Position numbers and translations under genes: made by a program. From the NCBI GenBank assembly GCA_032433765.1, contig JAVIAB010000124.1, forward strand, positions 78,048,465 through 78,112,464: DNA of 64,000 bases. The letters are read 5' to 3'. The notes under the pieces are model-generated. The model was not told the DNA's origin. It did no database searches and saw only the letters and a list, made by a program, of their open reading frames with translations. This DNA comes from Megaustenia siamemsis (lineage: Eukaryota > Mollusca > Gastropoda > Stylommatophora > Ariophantidae). Positions 1-11,879 of this stretch are shown here, one piece after another (the stretch's first letter is position 1; every line of letters starts with the position of its first letter).

Positions 1-114
1 ACCTCCACAGGGTGGGCCATCAGCTGATCAAGAACTCACCATGAACTCTCATTTGGTCTACCCAGGAACAACCTGCATCAAAACAAGCTGACTAACTGAG
101 GAGAAATAAAAGGT

Positions 115-356
115 ATGGTTAAATCATAATGAGTGGACAACATAAATTAGAATGACGTTTCGGCTCAATAGGTCTTCAGCAGGAACAAACATAAAAGTTC
201 TAGAACTAGTTCGAAATTATTATTTTTTTTATTATTTATTATTTTTAATACATATCTATGTGTGTGTTGTATGTTTGTTCCTGCTGAAAGCTTATTGAGC
301 CAAAATGGTATTCTAATTTGTGTCGTCCACTTATTACATAAAGTTTTAACCATACC
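115..356. repeat. Foldback (imperfect inverted repeat) with Penelope-like motif
   Basis: The segment at about 115-200 is repeated in inverted, diverged form at about 268-356. Shared words include GGTATGGTTAAA, GAGTGGACAACA, CTCAATA and CAGCAGGAACAAACA. The minus strand at 154-179 reads CTGAAGA, an 11-base spacer, then GAAACGTC, the signature seen in terminal repeats of Penelope-like elements. No ORF goes with it. It is probably a remnant of two inverted element ends. Confidence 0.55.
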
Positions 357-481
357 ATTTTTTTCTATTTTTTTCATTTCTCCTTACATTACAATTAGCT
401 ATACTGCAGTTTCACATGTTTATGCATTTCTTTGCCTTGACCCTGACTAACTGAGGTGAGGATAGCCATGTTTCCCTACTG

Positions 482-1694
482 GTTGGGTCAACAGATATAG
501 AAGACTTATTATTGCAATTTCTTGTGGTGGGCTCTACTCATATAGAAGACTTATTATTGCAATTTCTTGTGGTGGGCTCTACTCATATAGAAGACTTATT
601 ATTGCAATTTCTTGTGGTGGGCTCTACTCATATAGAAGACTTATTATTGCAATTTCTTGTGGTGGGCTCTACTCATATAGAAGACTTATTATTGCAATTT
701 CTTGTGGTGGGCTCTACTCATATAGAAGACTTATTATTGCAATTTCTTGTGGTGGGCTCTACTCATATAGAAGACTTATTATTGCAATTTCTTGTGGTGG
801 GCTCTACTCATATAGAAGACCTAGTATTGCAATTTTTTTGTGGTGGGCTCTACTCATATAGAAGACTTAGTATTGCAATTTCTTGTGGTGGGCTCTACTC
901 ATATAGAAGACCTAGTATTGCAATTTTTTTGTGGTGGGCTCTACTCATATAGAAGACTTAGTATTGCAATTTTTTTGTGGTGGGCTCTACTCATATAGAA
1001 GACTTAGTATTGCAATTTTTTTGTGGTGGGCTCTACTCATATAGAAGACCTAGTATTGCAATTTCTTGTGGTGGGCTCTACTCATATAGAAGACTTATTA
1101 TTGCAATTTCTTGTGGTGGGCTCTACTCATATAGAAGACTTATTATTGCAATTTCTTGTGGTGGGCTCTACTCATATAGAAGACTTATTATTGCAATTTC
1201 TTGTGGTGGGCTCTACTCATATAGAAGACCTAGTATTGCAATTTTTTTGTGGTGGGCTCTACTCATATAGAAGACTTAATATTGCAATTTCTTGTGGTGG
1301 GCTCTACTCATATAGAAGACCTAGTATTGCAATTTTTTTGTGGTGGGCTCTACTCATCTAGAAGACTTAGTATTGCAATTTTTTTGTGGTGGGCTCTACT
1401 CATATAGAAGACCTAGTATTGCAATTTTTTTGTGGTGGGCTCTACTCATATAGAAGACCTAGTATTGCAATTTTTTGTGTGGTGGGCTCTACTCATATAG
1501 AAGACTTAGTATTGCAATTTCTTGTGGTGGGCTCTACTCATATAGAAGACTTATTATTGCAATTTCTTGTGGTGGGCTCTACTCATATAGAAGACCTAGT
1601 ATTGCAATTTTTTTGTGGTGGGCTCTACTCATATAGAAGACTTAGTATTGCAATTTCTTGTGGTGGGCTATACTCATATAGAAGACCTAGTATT
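482..1694. repeat. 45-46 bp minisatellite, about 26 copies
   Basis: The array is built on a 45-bp unit that contains GTGGTGGGCTCTACTCATAT and AGAAGAC. A 46-bp variant has a longer T run. At least three unit types are interspersed: ATTATTGC with CTTGTGG, AGTATTGC with CTTGTGG, and AGTATTGC with a T7-8 run. Because 45 is divisible by three, long repetitive open frames with a 15-residue period appear in two frames, and the 46-bp units shift them. These are not genes. The last unit runs into a TTTCAG that could act as a splice acceptor. Confidence 0.95.
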
Positions 1695-2125
1695 TCAGGA
1701 CAAGCTTCAGCCTCTCCAGCAGAACCCAGGAATAAAAAAAAAAACATTGATCATCTTGAACCTAAGAGTCTGTGGCTCATGTCAACACATTGCACTCACC
1801 ATCATCATTACATATATAGTTAAATTTGTGAAGCTTGTAAAAATTAAAAAAAGTTAAGAGAGGTCCCCATACTCAAGTGGCTAGAGTAGATGTTCTGATA
1901 ACTTATTCAAAGGTTTTGGAGCAAGGCTTTTATGCCAAAACATTTGAATATTGTCATTTGATGTCTTCACACAGCATAAAGCTGCAATAATGTGTGTCTC
2001 TCTACTTTATTGCTTTACTCTATGTCTATAGATTTTACTGTTAGTGATTTATGGACAGGGCAGAGTTACTTTAGTTATTTTATACAGTTTTCATTTTATC
2101 TAAAAATATATTTCTGCTCTGAAAG

Positions 2126-2202
2126 GTATGAACCAAATAAAAAGCATTCACCAAGACAATGCAGAGGATAACAGCTTCAGCTCAAGACAGAGTGCCTTCA
2201 AG
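2126..2202 (+). CDS. Candidate internal exon of the unknown plus-strand gene
   Basis: A 77-bp open stretch follows a pyrimidine-containing tract ending in GAAAG and is followed by a GTGAAG donor. It holds two bases plus 25 codons (MNQIKSIHQDNAEDNSFSSR then QSAFK), ends in phase 0 and is hydrophilic and Ser-rich. Its phase agrees with the candidate exon at 10071. No homology is recognised. The splice sites are plausible rather than strong, and the assignment is inference. Confidence 0.35.
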
Positions 2203-2239
2203 GTGAAGAATATTTTTAGATAGAAGTTGCACAGTTTTT

Positions 2240-2480
2240 TTCTCTTCATTCAATCATTTTCCTTTAAGGCCAAAGCCAGCACATAGGGCATAAGTCATAG
2301 TCCTCAATTGACAATTTGGTGGTAGTTCTTGTAGGTCTTGGTCGTTTCTTAGGCTCATGGTTGAGCCTTCCCTAGTAATTGTTCTTTGTTTCTTTTGGTT
2401 CTCCTATTTTGTTACCAGTTGGTTTCCATGTAACAATCACTATCTATTGTCCTTTCAAACCAAAGATGGCACATAGGTCA
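2240..2480 (-). mobile_element. Remnant of a dispersed LINE 3' region (family N)
   Basis: The text around GGCTCATGGTTGAGCCTTCC is shared, diverged, with 31495-31770 (same orientation) and with 37835-37995 (opposite orientation). In the minus direction it decodes to degraded LINE C-terminal-like peptides. A related downstream piece (GAATGCCTGATGGGGAGG) lies at 3555-3655. No intact ORF remains. Confidence 0.5.
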
Positions 2481-2599
2481 GAAATTCTAGACTCTTGTGT
2501 CCAACGATCTTTCAAGTGTCAGACCTTTCTCAGGACCTGCATTGTGTTTCACCACATGGTTTTGTTCTGGGCGAGGGATTAAAATACATGTCATTTATG

Positions 2600-4360
2600 T
2601 GGCAATACAATGTGATTAATTATACACAAAAGATAGAGTATATGTAAGTCCAGATAATCTTGGTCATGTGCAACAATTCTCCAGTGACCACATGCTCATA
2701 ACAATGTGATTAATTCACAACACAGAAACTGTAACTCCAAATATTCTGAACAATACTTGTGTTGCCACTTCAAAAATGTATTCACACAGTTCTTTAGTTA
2801 CACTGCAAAAATCATGTGGATAAATGTCTTGATCATCATTAGTAGAAATTCTGTATCTGGCAATTGCTGTTGTTATATGACACTCTCCCAGATTATGTAA
2901 TTACATCCACATAACTTCTTGTACTTAGCATAAAATCATACAGATGATAATATGACTTCTGTGCATATCTTGTATCAACAACTACTCCTATGAAATCTGT
3001 ATATTCCTAGCTTTGATTTCCTTAATAAACACTGATCTCTTTTGAGACCTAAAATATCTACTTACAGTTAAACATTTTCCCAAATCTTCTGAATAATCCT
3101 TTACTAAAATATCACTGATTGTTTCTCTAAGTCTTGAATCCCATGTAAAGTCCTCAACTGTCTCTGAATAAATGCACCCCCCCCCCCAAATCTCTCTCCT
3201 AATCTAATCTGCCTTAATAACTACAGCTTCCTTTAAATAGTCTAGCAACCAATCTAGGCTACCGCTATGTTCCTTTTTAACTTCAAATGCAAGTCCATAC
3301 CAAATTTGGGTAGGTAGCTTACAAGTTATATAGTCTTTATATAATCTCACTGCCGAGAGATTATCATATCCCTGTTTATATGTCTTTTGTTTCCTGCGTT
3401 ATGAGCAACTTGTATCAATATCAAATATTTCATTTGTTAAAGAAACTAACATGATATGGGCATGGAAAACATTTATGTATATCAAATAGTATCTGATAAG
3501 AGTTTTAAGTCCGGTGGTCATTATTAACAACACAATCATAATATTATTACATTCACATGAATGCCTGATGGGGAGGTCTTTCTTTATCCATTCTGAGCAT
3601 ATAACTGATGTATTTCCAATGCCTTCAATTTATAAAGCTTAACACATATTGTTTAGTTTCATTTATTATCCCTTATGTTTAACCCTTATTTACGATATCC
3701 ACTCACTTGTTTATGATACCATAGTAAAAATTATAACCACTTAAATGTAACATTTTGATTTTGGAAAATCGAATTTTCTTACAACTTTTGCTACACGGCA
3801 GTGTATTTGCCCACAATGAGACATGGGAATTCAATGCTGTAATCATTTCCTGCTTTGCAGTCGATTTTTAACCAGAAGCATGACCACATGTGCCGCAGCC
3901 GCGCCCCCCCCCCCCCCCTAAAAAAAAAATGTAATAGTAATAATTTAATATATCGTTCATCATTCTGTGAAGTTTCACCACTGACATATGTTCATTTACA
4001 TTAAGAAAAAAAGTTTTAAATAAGTCACCGTCGAACATGATCGTTGCCGGTAAAAAGTAAAAAGTCGGAGTGACCTACATATTTAAACATAATCATGAGA
4101 AAACTATGCACCGACTAGATTAAAAAAAGTAAAAGCTGTAACAACTATGTAGGTCACAATTCATTTACATTTTAAATGGTTGACTGTCTCACTGCAGTGA
4201 TGTTATATTTTTTTAAAGCACTAATTTTTTTTTCCAATAACATGGTATAGGAATACTAGATATCCAGGGCGGGTTAATTGTGTGTATGCGCCAAAATTAC
4301 AGATCACCTTCTCTCTAAAAAATGCCATTATAAATTATTACTAATTTATTTTATATGCTA
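2600..4360. other. AT-rich non-coding stretch with small repeats
   Basis: No supportable gene is seen. It contains a C homopolymer near 3177-3188, another C run next to an A run near 3904-3929, a family-N scrap at 3555-3655, and at 3680-3790 a diverged copy of the dispersed repeat that begins TAACCCTTATTTACGATA. Confidence 0.6.
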
Positions 4361-4364
4361 TCAT

Positions 4365-5121
4365 CATCATCAAGTACCATGCCTGCTGGCATAGGTGATC
4401 ATGTCTCTCCACAACTTATTATCATGACAGTTATTTATCATTTCTGTTGTTAACCTTCTGCCAAGCCATTCTCTTAAATTGCCTGGTATCTTTTCTCTTT
4501 GCTTTCCTCTATCTCTTCATCCATCAACTTTCCCACTTGTCACAATATATTCCAGCTGTTCCCTTCTCATTAAAGTAAAAAAGTCTAGAGCCCTGTCATG
4601 TCAAGTGGCGTGTAGGGAATACGGTGTTAGTGATCATAATTTTTACAGACCTTCGGCACATGATTTTTGAGGTAATGTGGTCGGTATTACGCCTGTGTTG
4701 CTTTACTTTTCCAGAAAAAAATCCAGTACCCATTTTTAAGGCTGGGATCGAACCCTACACTTATCCTTTGTAGTCCAGTTCACTAACCACTGAGCTATCG
4801 TAGCTCCCATTCTCTTCTCATTACAAGACCAAAAAATGATGATTGTTTCTTCCCAATATTGGAAATTAGCTCTCTCTTTGCTTTGGCCTCTTTCAGAACG
4901 TTTCCATTGCTCTTCTTAGCTGTCCATGGTGTTCTCAACATTCTTCTGTAAAACCACATTTCTACAGCCTCCAGTGATTTTCTTGTCTGTTGTCTTATTG
5001 TTCATGATTCACATCCATATGTTAAGACTGGTTCTACGTAACATTTAAGAACTCTTTTTCATGTTTATATTGTCAAAAATGGTTTGCACAATATCTTCCT
5101 CATTTTTTGGAAAGCTGCTTT
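4365..5121 (-). mobile_element. LINE 3' end (RT C-terminal tail), split
   Basis: Read on the minus strand this encodes a degraded LINE C-terminus with the characteristic GRQREKIP...LREWLGRR and KLWRDMITYA motifs, ending next to a GAT-rich microsatellite. Similar tails lie at 13262, 15766, 25845, 28295, 29566, 38095 and 53290. It is interrupted by a SINE (4573-4813). It continues upstream into RT sequence at 6146-6960 after a 1-kb insertion. It carries multiple stops and is a pseudogene. Confidence 0.8.
4573..4813 (-). mobile_element. tRNA-derived SINE (family A) inserted in a LINE
   Basis: The minus strand begins with a tRNA-like head: A-box TAGCTCAGTGGTTAG and B-box GGTTCGATCCC. A unique tail follows, containing AATACCGACCACATTACC and CACTTGACATGACAGGG. 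It is flanked by a 10-bp duplication CTTCTCATTA (4563-4572 and 4814-4823), and the LINE sequence resumes directly after it. Other copies are at 13776 (plus) and 37589 (plus, 5'-truncated), and the tail seeded the satellite at 20104. The head is a Pol III promoter relic, not a tRNA gene. Confidence 0.9.
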
Positions 5122-6141
5122 TGTAGATGGGGGAAATCGGAAATGACGGAAAAGCCGGTTAGTAAACAAGGAGATGATAATACAAAGTTCACGTGGAAAG
5201 CATGAAAGTCATGACCAGAAAAGAGTGAGTTGAGGACGCGAAGATAGACGCAGAGTTTAAGGGGATTGGATAGAAAGGAGAGGAAGTAATTGTTGATTGA
5301 GGAAATGATTCATATTTAAAGAGCAAACACAAAGAATCGAGGGCATTCTGAGGAAAACACACGCCTTGGTAGAAGTCGCAGAGAGAGAGAGATAGAGAGG
5401 ACCCGCGTCTAGGGACCGCCATCTTAACTAATAGCTTTTCAGATAGGACAGTGGTTAAGATTGTAATGAAGTTCAATTAGTAGAAGTTAGAGACGAGACC
5501 GCATAAGTAATAGAAGATAATTAGAAGAAGGGAGCTGTCAAAGGGGACAGTTCCCAGTAGATTAGATAGGCTCGTATGTGAACCTAGAGCCCAGCGGTAA
5601 TATTGCTGTTGGGCTACGAGCATGTGTGTATAACAATTAGTCCATCAGTGTGGTCGGCATATTGTGTAATTTGTGCAGTTCGGCGCCCAGAAAGTGGGCT
5701 GTAATAAAGCCAGTGATATTTTTACAAGTGAAGTCTTGTTGTGTGTTCAACAGTTTTCAGATCTAGCCTAACGTAACTGACCTAAGGGGAGAACCTCAAA
5801 ACAGCTTGAAGTTGTCAAGGCACAATAACAACCATCATAAGAAGTACTAACGATCATTAAACATGGTTACTCCCAGGGTCAGCTCCCTGAGGCGAGAATT
5901 CCATTCATACCTGGGGTCAGCACGGCGATACAAGGACATGACAGTGTCGCCTCGAGGAAGTTGAGAGCTCAGCACAGTAAACAGCTGATAGGATAGCCGG
6001 TCGACATCATCGTCGGCGAAAAACAGTACACGTTGGGATACATGTCATATTGAGTCCTAACCCATGAAAGATAATCATCGCATTAAAAAAAGAATAAAGA
6101 CATTAATGCCGTTATTATGTTATCAACACACAAGGGTTACA
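5122..6141. mobile_element. LTR-like insertion (possible solo LTR) in the LINE
   Basis: A ~1,020-bp block interrupts the LINE. It begins TGTAGATGGGG and ends GGTTACA, so it has TG...CA termini, and it is flanked by CTTT on both sides. It is more GC-rich than its surroundings and holds a polyadenylation-like TGTAATAAAGCC near 5700. On the minus strand at about 5838-6027 there is a ~60-codon open stretch (QRVLFFADDDVDRLSYQLFT as its start) with coding-like composition, perhaps Gag-related but unrecognised. A solo LTR is the best guess; a non-autonomous element is an alternative. Confidence 0.45.
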
Positions 6142-6145
6142 CTTT

Positions 6146-6960
6146 TGCCTGAGTTATTCTGCATCTCACCTCTGTTGTACATCAACCATCTGAGGTTGAC
6201 TTTGTTCCCATATACTGAAATTCATCTACCTGTTTTAACATTGTTCCACTTGTCTTTATTGTGCATTGCGATGCTGTCTTCTTCTTTGTTGCTACCATCA
6301 CTTCTCTCTTTTTGCTATTAAGGCTGAGTCCTTTATTTTTCCTTTCCTTCACTATGATGTCTAACATGTCTAACTCATTTTCACTCTTAGCGATTAAGAC
6401 CTGTATCACCAGTCTACCTATAGGACCTTAGATTATTTATATTATGACTTTAAATTGTTATTGCAGGCATGCCTGTTATGGATCTTAAAATAATCTCACT
6501 ATAGATATTAAATAAATCTAGTGACAGCACACAACCTTGCCTAATGCCCTGTTTTATTTTTTGAAACATTTCCAATTGATTTCCAGCTTTTATGGCCGTT
6601 GTTTGTTGCCAGTACATGTTCTTTATTATTCTTAGATCTTTGCTGTCAACGTTTGTGACTTCTAAAATTTTCATTATTTTTCTGGTGCTTTACTTTGTCA
6701 AATGATTTGGTATAATCTATGAAACATAGGTATAGATCTGTTTTCACCTCTATGGTTCTTTCTACCAACGATCTTATAATGTATATGGCATTCTTCATGC
6801 CTGTACCTCCAACAAATCCACGCTGTTCATCACTAATTTCTGGACTGATTTGTTTCGCACTTTTAGCATGATGATTCTTAGTAATATCTTAGTCATGTGA
6901 CTCATGACTTTTTTTGCGATGATCATTGCATCCAATCGCATCAGGTTTCTGTGGTAGGGC
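6146..6960 (-). pseudogene. LINE reverse transcriptase fragment
   Basis: The minus-strand frames encode RT palm motifs: a DYTKSFDKVKH-type motif A region, IRQGCVLS (motif B region), and downstream KKKTASQ...DEFQYMGT typical of the thumb. Several frameshifts and stops break it. In the LINE it lies upstream of the tail at 4365-5121, from which it is separated by the 5122-6141 insertion. The endonuclease is missing, so the copy is 5'-truncated near 6960. Confidence 0.75.
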
Positions 6961-6964
6961 TATG

Positions 6965-8630
6965 AATATTGATTTGAACTATAAAAGGGAATATTTAAGA
7001 GAATAACATAAAATTGTCAAAATAATATAATAAAATTATGTTTTAAGTACTTGCAGAAGATGTATTTTTAAAAATATTTAGGGACTATATTACCTGAAGT
7101 ATAACGATCTTTGATCATCTGTGCACTGCATTAAAACAAGGGACACAAATAAAAGTTCAGTAGTAAAGCACCATGCATAGTATTTACTAGGCGATTGATT
7201 TTTAAAAATCCAACATAGAGATAAACACTAATTTTCAACAGAAAATAGGTCTGAAAAACATGGTGCATTTTACACGCCAATACTTGGTTTTTTTATTGTT
7301 TTCATTTCTGGAAATTTCAGTGCATAGATGTGTATGTGCTATCATTGACTATCACAGCTATGCTCGTTTTAAACTTTCCAACTGTTGTGAACAATTTTTA
7401 AGTTTGTTAAATTTATACTGTTGGATTTTTGTTTAATTTGTTGGCAAGTTACGGCTTTAAAACAGTGTCAGCATTGTTAAAATATAGCATACAAGTTACA
7501 AGTGCTTTAGTATGCTAAATAACCTGTTTAATACTGCCATACTGATGGGACAACATTGATTTTTAAGAAGTGCAGCATTAGTAATACACTGACTGAATAT
7601 TACAGAAGACAATTTGTTGTATGAGGGCTCACATTCTGATTTCAAAGAGGTTTCAGGTGACTCTTCATTTAGCTCTGAATATGAATGTCTGGCTTTTGAC
7701 AAAGATTAAATGATAATTCTTTCCTAGTAAGGTTATGCATTTGTGTAAAGTAGACCTATTACTAGATGTATTACTTTATGTTTTAAATACTGTAAATTAA
7801 ATATAATATTCAGTGCTAAAGTTTTTCCCCTAAAAAATGTGTGCAAAAAGAGGGTGTGTCTTATATACAAATAAAAATTAATATGGTAGTAAATATGGTA
7901 TTTATAAAAGATTCAAGTCAACTTTTTTTTAAATTATTCTTTTTAGTCCCAATTGATGTTGTATTCATGCAATGTGTTGAGATCTTCCTATGTCCTGAAG
8001 AAAGAGGCAAAATTAAAATGGACATTGTAAAAGCACTCTAACAAATGCCCTATGTGTATGTTAGAGTGAGAATTTCAAACTCATTACTTACTGAATTGAA
8101 AGACATGCTCACCTGATTTAATTGTTATTAAGAAACTAAATTAGTAATAACAGCAGTTATTGGTATCTCTTGTTAGAATTTTCAGAGCAGACTATGGTGC
8201 ATGCAAGGACTAATTAAGATTTTAGAGAAAACAGTAATGAGGACATTTAATCCTAGATTATGATACTGTAGTAACAATTATTGCATCAAAACACAAATTC
8301 CTCAAAATTTAACATTTTGTCATGTTCAAACAAATAACCCCCCACCTCCCGGTGTGCCTTCCTAATTAGCACTTTTGGTGATCCCTGAGTGTTTAATATG
8401 TATCCATTGCTATTGGATTTTTTTTTTTTTAAATTGTGAGATACATTGTTTAATGTGGAAAAAAAATTGCCAATTTTCAAGAAATGTATAGTTTTTCCTT
8501 TTTTTGATGTGACCAGAGAAATTTCCTTGGTCATCGACAAACATCAAAGAACTCTTTGTAACTAGGGAGATGCAGCTAATAACAATATGAGGTAGCCAAA
8601 AATACTTATGGACTTACGGGGATTGTACCA
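6965..8630. other. AT-rich sequence without recognisable features
   Basis: No exon, SINE head or transposon motif could be supported here. Short open frames are AT-rich and lack coding character. It lies inside the proposed long intron between exons at 2202 and 10071. Confidence 0.5.
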
Positions 8631-8639
8631 ATGGACATT

Positions 8640-8850
8640 GTTAAATATCTGGTCCTTGAGGTGAAACTCAGGTCATAAATCAACCTGAGCCGAGTCCCCA
8701 TGTCTCGCCTAATGTAAACACACAACTGTGTCTCAAAAGTTAAGAGAAAATACTATTTTTAGAGCACCTGATGTTACATTTAAATTGTAGTAATTTTTAC
8801 AATATCATAACTGGAAGTGTTACAGATAAGTATCGTAATCTAGGGTTAAA
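8640..8850. repeat. Dispersed repeat ending in TAATCTAGGGTTAA (family T)
   Basis: About 200 bp are shared with 39895-40110 (inverted) and partially with 22240-22420 (inverted), 3680-3790, 13130-13235, 27415-27440 and 27905-27990. Hallmarks are CTCAGGTCATAAATCAACCT, a 'TTTAGAGCACC...TGTTACATTTAAAT' segment and a terminal TCGTAATCTAGGGTTAA. No coding capacity is seen. It could be a MITE or a SINE tail; the termini are not defined well enough to decide. Confidence 0.65.
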
Positions 8851-9119
8851 GGTAGCTTAACTTAAAAAGTTTTAGTAATTCTAATTTGAAATATAAATAA
8901 TTCCATTAAATTTTTATTTGTAAATCTCAATGCTTCTTATAGAACAAAAAAGTGATTCATTATTACTTGTTCTCTCATGTATATTATAGAACATTGAGTT
9001 GTACTTGTCACTCTCCACTGATGACTTTTTAGTCACTTCTTTCTATAATTACCTGAAATGGCTTCTTGCTATTTGTTGTTGATTCCTATTCAGCATCAAC
9101 ACAGGGAAAGGTGTCAGGC

Positions 9120-9960
9120 TAAAAAGAAGCAAATCATGGGAGAGCCGAGCAGATGTCATCATCAAACAGGTCTGTGGGCTTACCAATATTAGCACTGGTG
9201 AGGAGTGGATACCGGTGCCTATGTCATTCAGAGGAACATTCTCGTGTATTGTCACACTCGACAGGAAATGTAGGGAACAGAACTCAGTCATGGTCAATGC
9301 AGAGGTTAATGGTCTCATCTGGGATAACACTGATGAGAAAGATGCTGTCATCTATAAAAAGATGGATCTGTAATACGGCATAAAAGGAGTGCATGGGCAT
9401 TTACAGCATGTTCTGCAGGCAAAAAAGTCAAGGAATACTAGTGCATATGTTATGACCACGAGTAGCATGACAATGGAGGTGATGGCAGTGACTAGGGCAT
9501 TCTTCTGGTTAGAGTCACAAGACTACACCCACCCACATCACTGGGTAGAGTCATTGCAGAAGTCAAAAATGCATAAGGTCACCTTTGTTTTTGTCCCAGG
9601 ACATGCAGGAGTACAGAGAAATGAAAGAGCAGACAGGTTGGCAAGCTGTACTTTGACGGTCAACCAGTGGATCAGGGGAATATCATCAATGTCCTCTGAG
9701 ATGTGGGAAGGGCACAGGACTTCAATAAACATGAGTCTACGTCACTCCTTTGGATGAAAGAGGTGAGAGTTAAGATGAGCACAGCCAGAAATGAGAAACT
9801 TAGTGGGCGTGTAAGAAATCTTATCAACCAACACAGAATTGGAGTCGTCAGTCGCTGGACACTGCGGGACTTGCTGACGAGGGGATCTGAACACCTATGG
9901 ACATGTTCAGAGTGCAATGATGATGACCCACAAATAACTCAATAACTCCTATTCAGCATA
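9120..9960 (+). pseudogene. RNase H-type LINE C-terminal fragment
   Basis: Broken plus-strand frames match the minus-strand element at 32300-33180: a CGLTNI..GEEWIPV segment, an RNase H active-site region (TMEVMAVTRAF), the C-terminal RNase H motif VPGHAGVQRNERADRLA, and a tail ending CSECNDDDPQITQ. An internal deletion has removed the stretch around the third catalytic Asp, joining THPHHW to VESLQKSK. It is non-functional. Confidence 0.8.
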
Positions 9961-10070
9961 TGCCCTTTATGTAAAATTGTAAAGCCAGAGAAGGTAGTCA
10001 TTGGTTTGTAGATGATGTTTAGCTGCAGCAGCAAACCCAAAGATATTTATGAATGAATTGCTTTTGTCAG

Positions 10071-10148
10071 AACATTCATGGAAAGAGGAGACTGAGAAAG
10101 TCAGTTCTGGAAAGCACACCTGTGGGAAGTCCCAGAAAATTTCTGTCT
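10071..10148 (+). CDS. Candidate internal exon of the unknown plus-strand gene
   Basis: This exon follows an acceptor (CTTTTGTCAG) and precedes a consensus donor (GTGAGTAT). It is exactly 26 codons, phase 0 at both ends, giving NIHGKRRLRKSVLESTPVGS and then PRKFLS. The basic run and the S/T-P sites suggest a nuclear, kinase-regulated protein. It joins in phase to 11400-11546. Another frame is also open across it, so the reading frame is chosen by phase compatibility with neighbouring exons. Identity is unknown. Confidence 0.5.
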
Positions 10149-10859
10149 GTGAGTATATGATGCCATATATATATTTACTTTTTTGTTGTTAGTATTAAAC
10201 TGGCATGTTTGAAAGCCTTTCACTGAGTGATATTGTAGATATTAACAATAACATTCCATTAAAATACTGTTGTTTTGTTACATGTTTAGCAATAAATCAG
10301 TTTCCTCTGTCAGCCTAACAAGACTGTTATAGGGAACAGGCAAATAATTGCAATGTTGCGGAAGTAATGCGATGAAAGACTGGTTATAACAAGAATCCAG
10401 ATATACCACATTTTTTTTTTATCTCCATATTTTGTCTTCTTTATCCTATATTTTAAAAAATCTTTTATAACACTATTACCCAATCTACAAATTGGTTATA
10501 GGGCATTTTATTCAATTTGCCTAGCCACAAAAAAAAAAAAACTGTTAATGATGTGTACTTTTCTTGTCCGTACGTAAATCTTGTGGCCACACTGGCTAAG
10601 CATGACTAGTATGGCCTATTTGCACATGGCAGAGAATGAGAGAGGTATGGTTTGAGGAAACAAAGTTTGTGGCTGTGTTCGGAGAAATGTCTGTTTTTTT
10701 TTTTATTGGATACACTAGTGGCCAATAGACGTTCATCATAAAGGCTTAGTATTGGTGCCTATCTACACGTTTGTTTAAATATGTTTACAAGTCATTAAAT
10801 TTGTTATAATGTTGGCTATTCCCTTTTTGTGTTGGCCTCATCCGATTGTTTATATTGTG

Positions 10860-11200
10860 ACTATTGACTTCATTTTCTTTTTTCTCTATTATTGATCTCA
10901 TAATACTTTCACTGTAAAGTGAGAACAAATCTGGCGATAGAACACAGTTGTCTGACTCCTTGTTTTACATATTGGAACTGTTGCCAGTTCTTATGACTGC
11001 TGTTTGTTACCAGTACATATTTTTTATGATTTGAAAATCCTTGCCATCAATGTTTAATTTCTCCAGTATATTGATTATTTCCACATGCTTTACTTTGTCA
11101 AATGCTTTTATGTAGTCTATGTATATATTTTTCTATATGTATACATTTTTCTTTACCTTTATAGCTCTTTCTAGCAGTGTTCTCATGTACTTTTATTTTA
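10860..11200 (-). pseudogene. LINE RT fragment
   Basis: The minus strand decodes to an RT remnant with DYIKAFDKVKH, NMYWQQTAVIRTGN and a degraded QG.VLSPDLFS region. It is the same family as 6146-6960. Frameshifts and stops are present, and neither end is complete. Confidence 0.7.
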
Positions 11201-11399
11201 TAAAATTGTTTCACGTGTAGTGTCTTGTTTTATATTTCTTTACAAATCAACATTTGTAAAAGTTGAGTTAAACAAATAACATAGTGGAGTCATGACATAA
11301 TGGTAACTTTATCAATCCATTATTTTTAAGATTCTCCTGCTAGTTTGGTCTGTAAATTTGCCTGATTTAATCTTTGTCTGATTGAACATATGTCAACAG

Positions 11400-11546
11400 C
11401 TCAGTATATCTCCATTAGTCCTTCATGAGAATGATGAAACTGAATTACGAATGGACAGTAGTAGGGTGGTCAACACTGATGAAATTATTGTGCCAAGTCT
11501 TGTAATGTTGACAGGATCTCCAACAGGTGCATCTCAAAAGGAAAAG
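11400..11546 (+). CDS. Candidate internal exon of the unknown plus-strand gene
   Basis: It is 147 bp, 49 codons, phase 0 at both ends, after an acceptor (TGTCAACAG) and before a GTACAC donor. The peptide begins LSISPLVLHENDETELRMDS and ends VPSLVMLTGSPTGASQKEK, an acidic/polar composition unlike the TE debris around it. It links in phase upstream to 10071-10148 and downstream to 14324-14866. No family is recognised. It is the best-supported internal exon of this gene apart from the last. Confidence 0.55.
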
Positions 11547-11879
11547 GTACACTAATGTTGCAAGTGATAGGTACATTCTATGCCAAGTGCCTTTAGTTAA
11601 AAAAAACTAAGGTACAATCCAAGCATAAAATAAACTGGTAAATAATTTTAGAAAAGAAAGGTTAATCTAGGTTTAGAAAATGATTTCTATATCCACAGAT
11701 TCAACATGTTATACCTACTTTCTAAGATTTTAACTTTAAATGAAAGATGCTGGCAAGATTTGTAGTTATTCTTCCTAGTATATCTCCAATGAGAACACAC
11801 TCAAAGAAAAAAAAGTTAATGCTTTGCCTTGAATGGCTAGCAGAATAGAACTTGAGATCAACCAAGAAATGATGAAAAT

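Noticed and set aside
512..1857. Long repetitive open frames with 15-residue periodicity
   Set aside because: They are a by-product of the 45-bp minisatellite, occur in several frames at once, and break where 46-bp units occur.
8840..8850. Telomere-like repeat (CTAGGGTTAA)
   Set aside because: Only single occurrences of the word exist, as part of dispersed family T; there is no tandem TTAGGG array.
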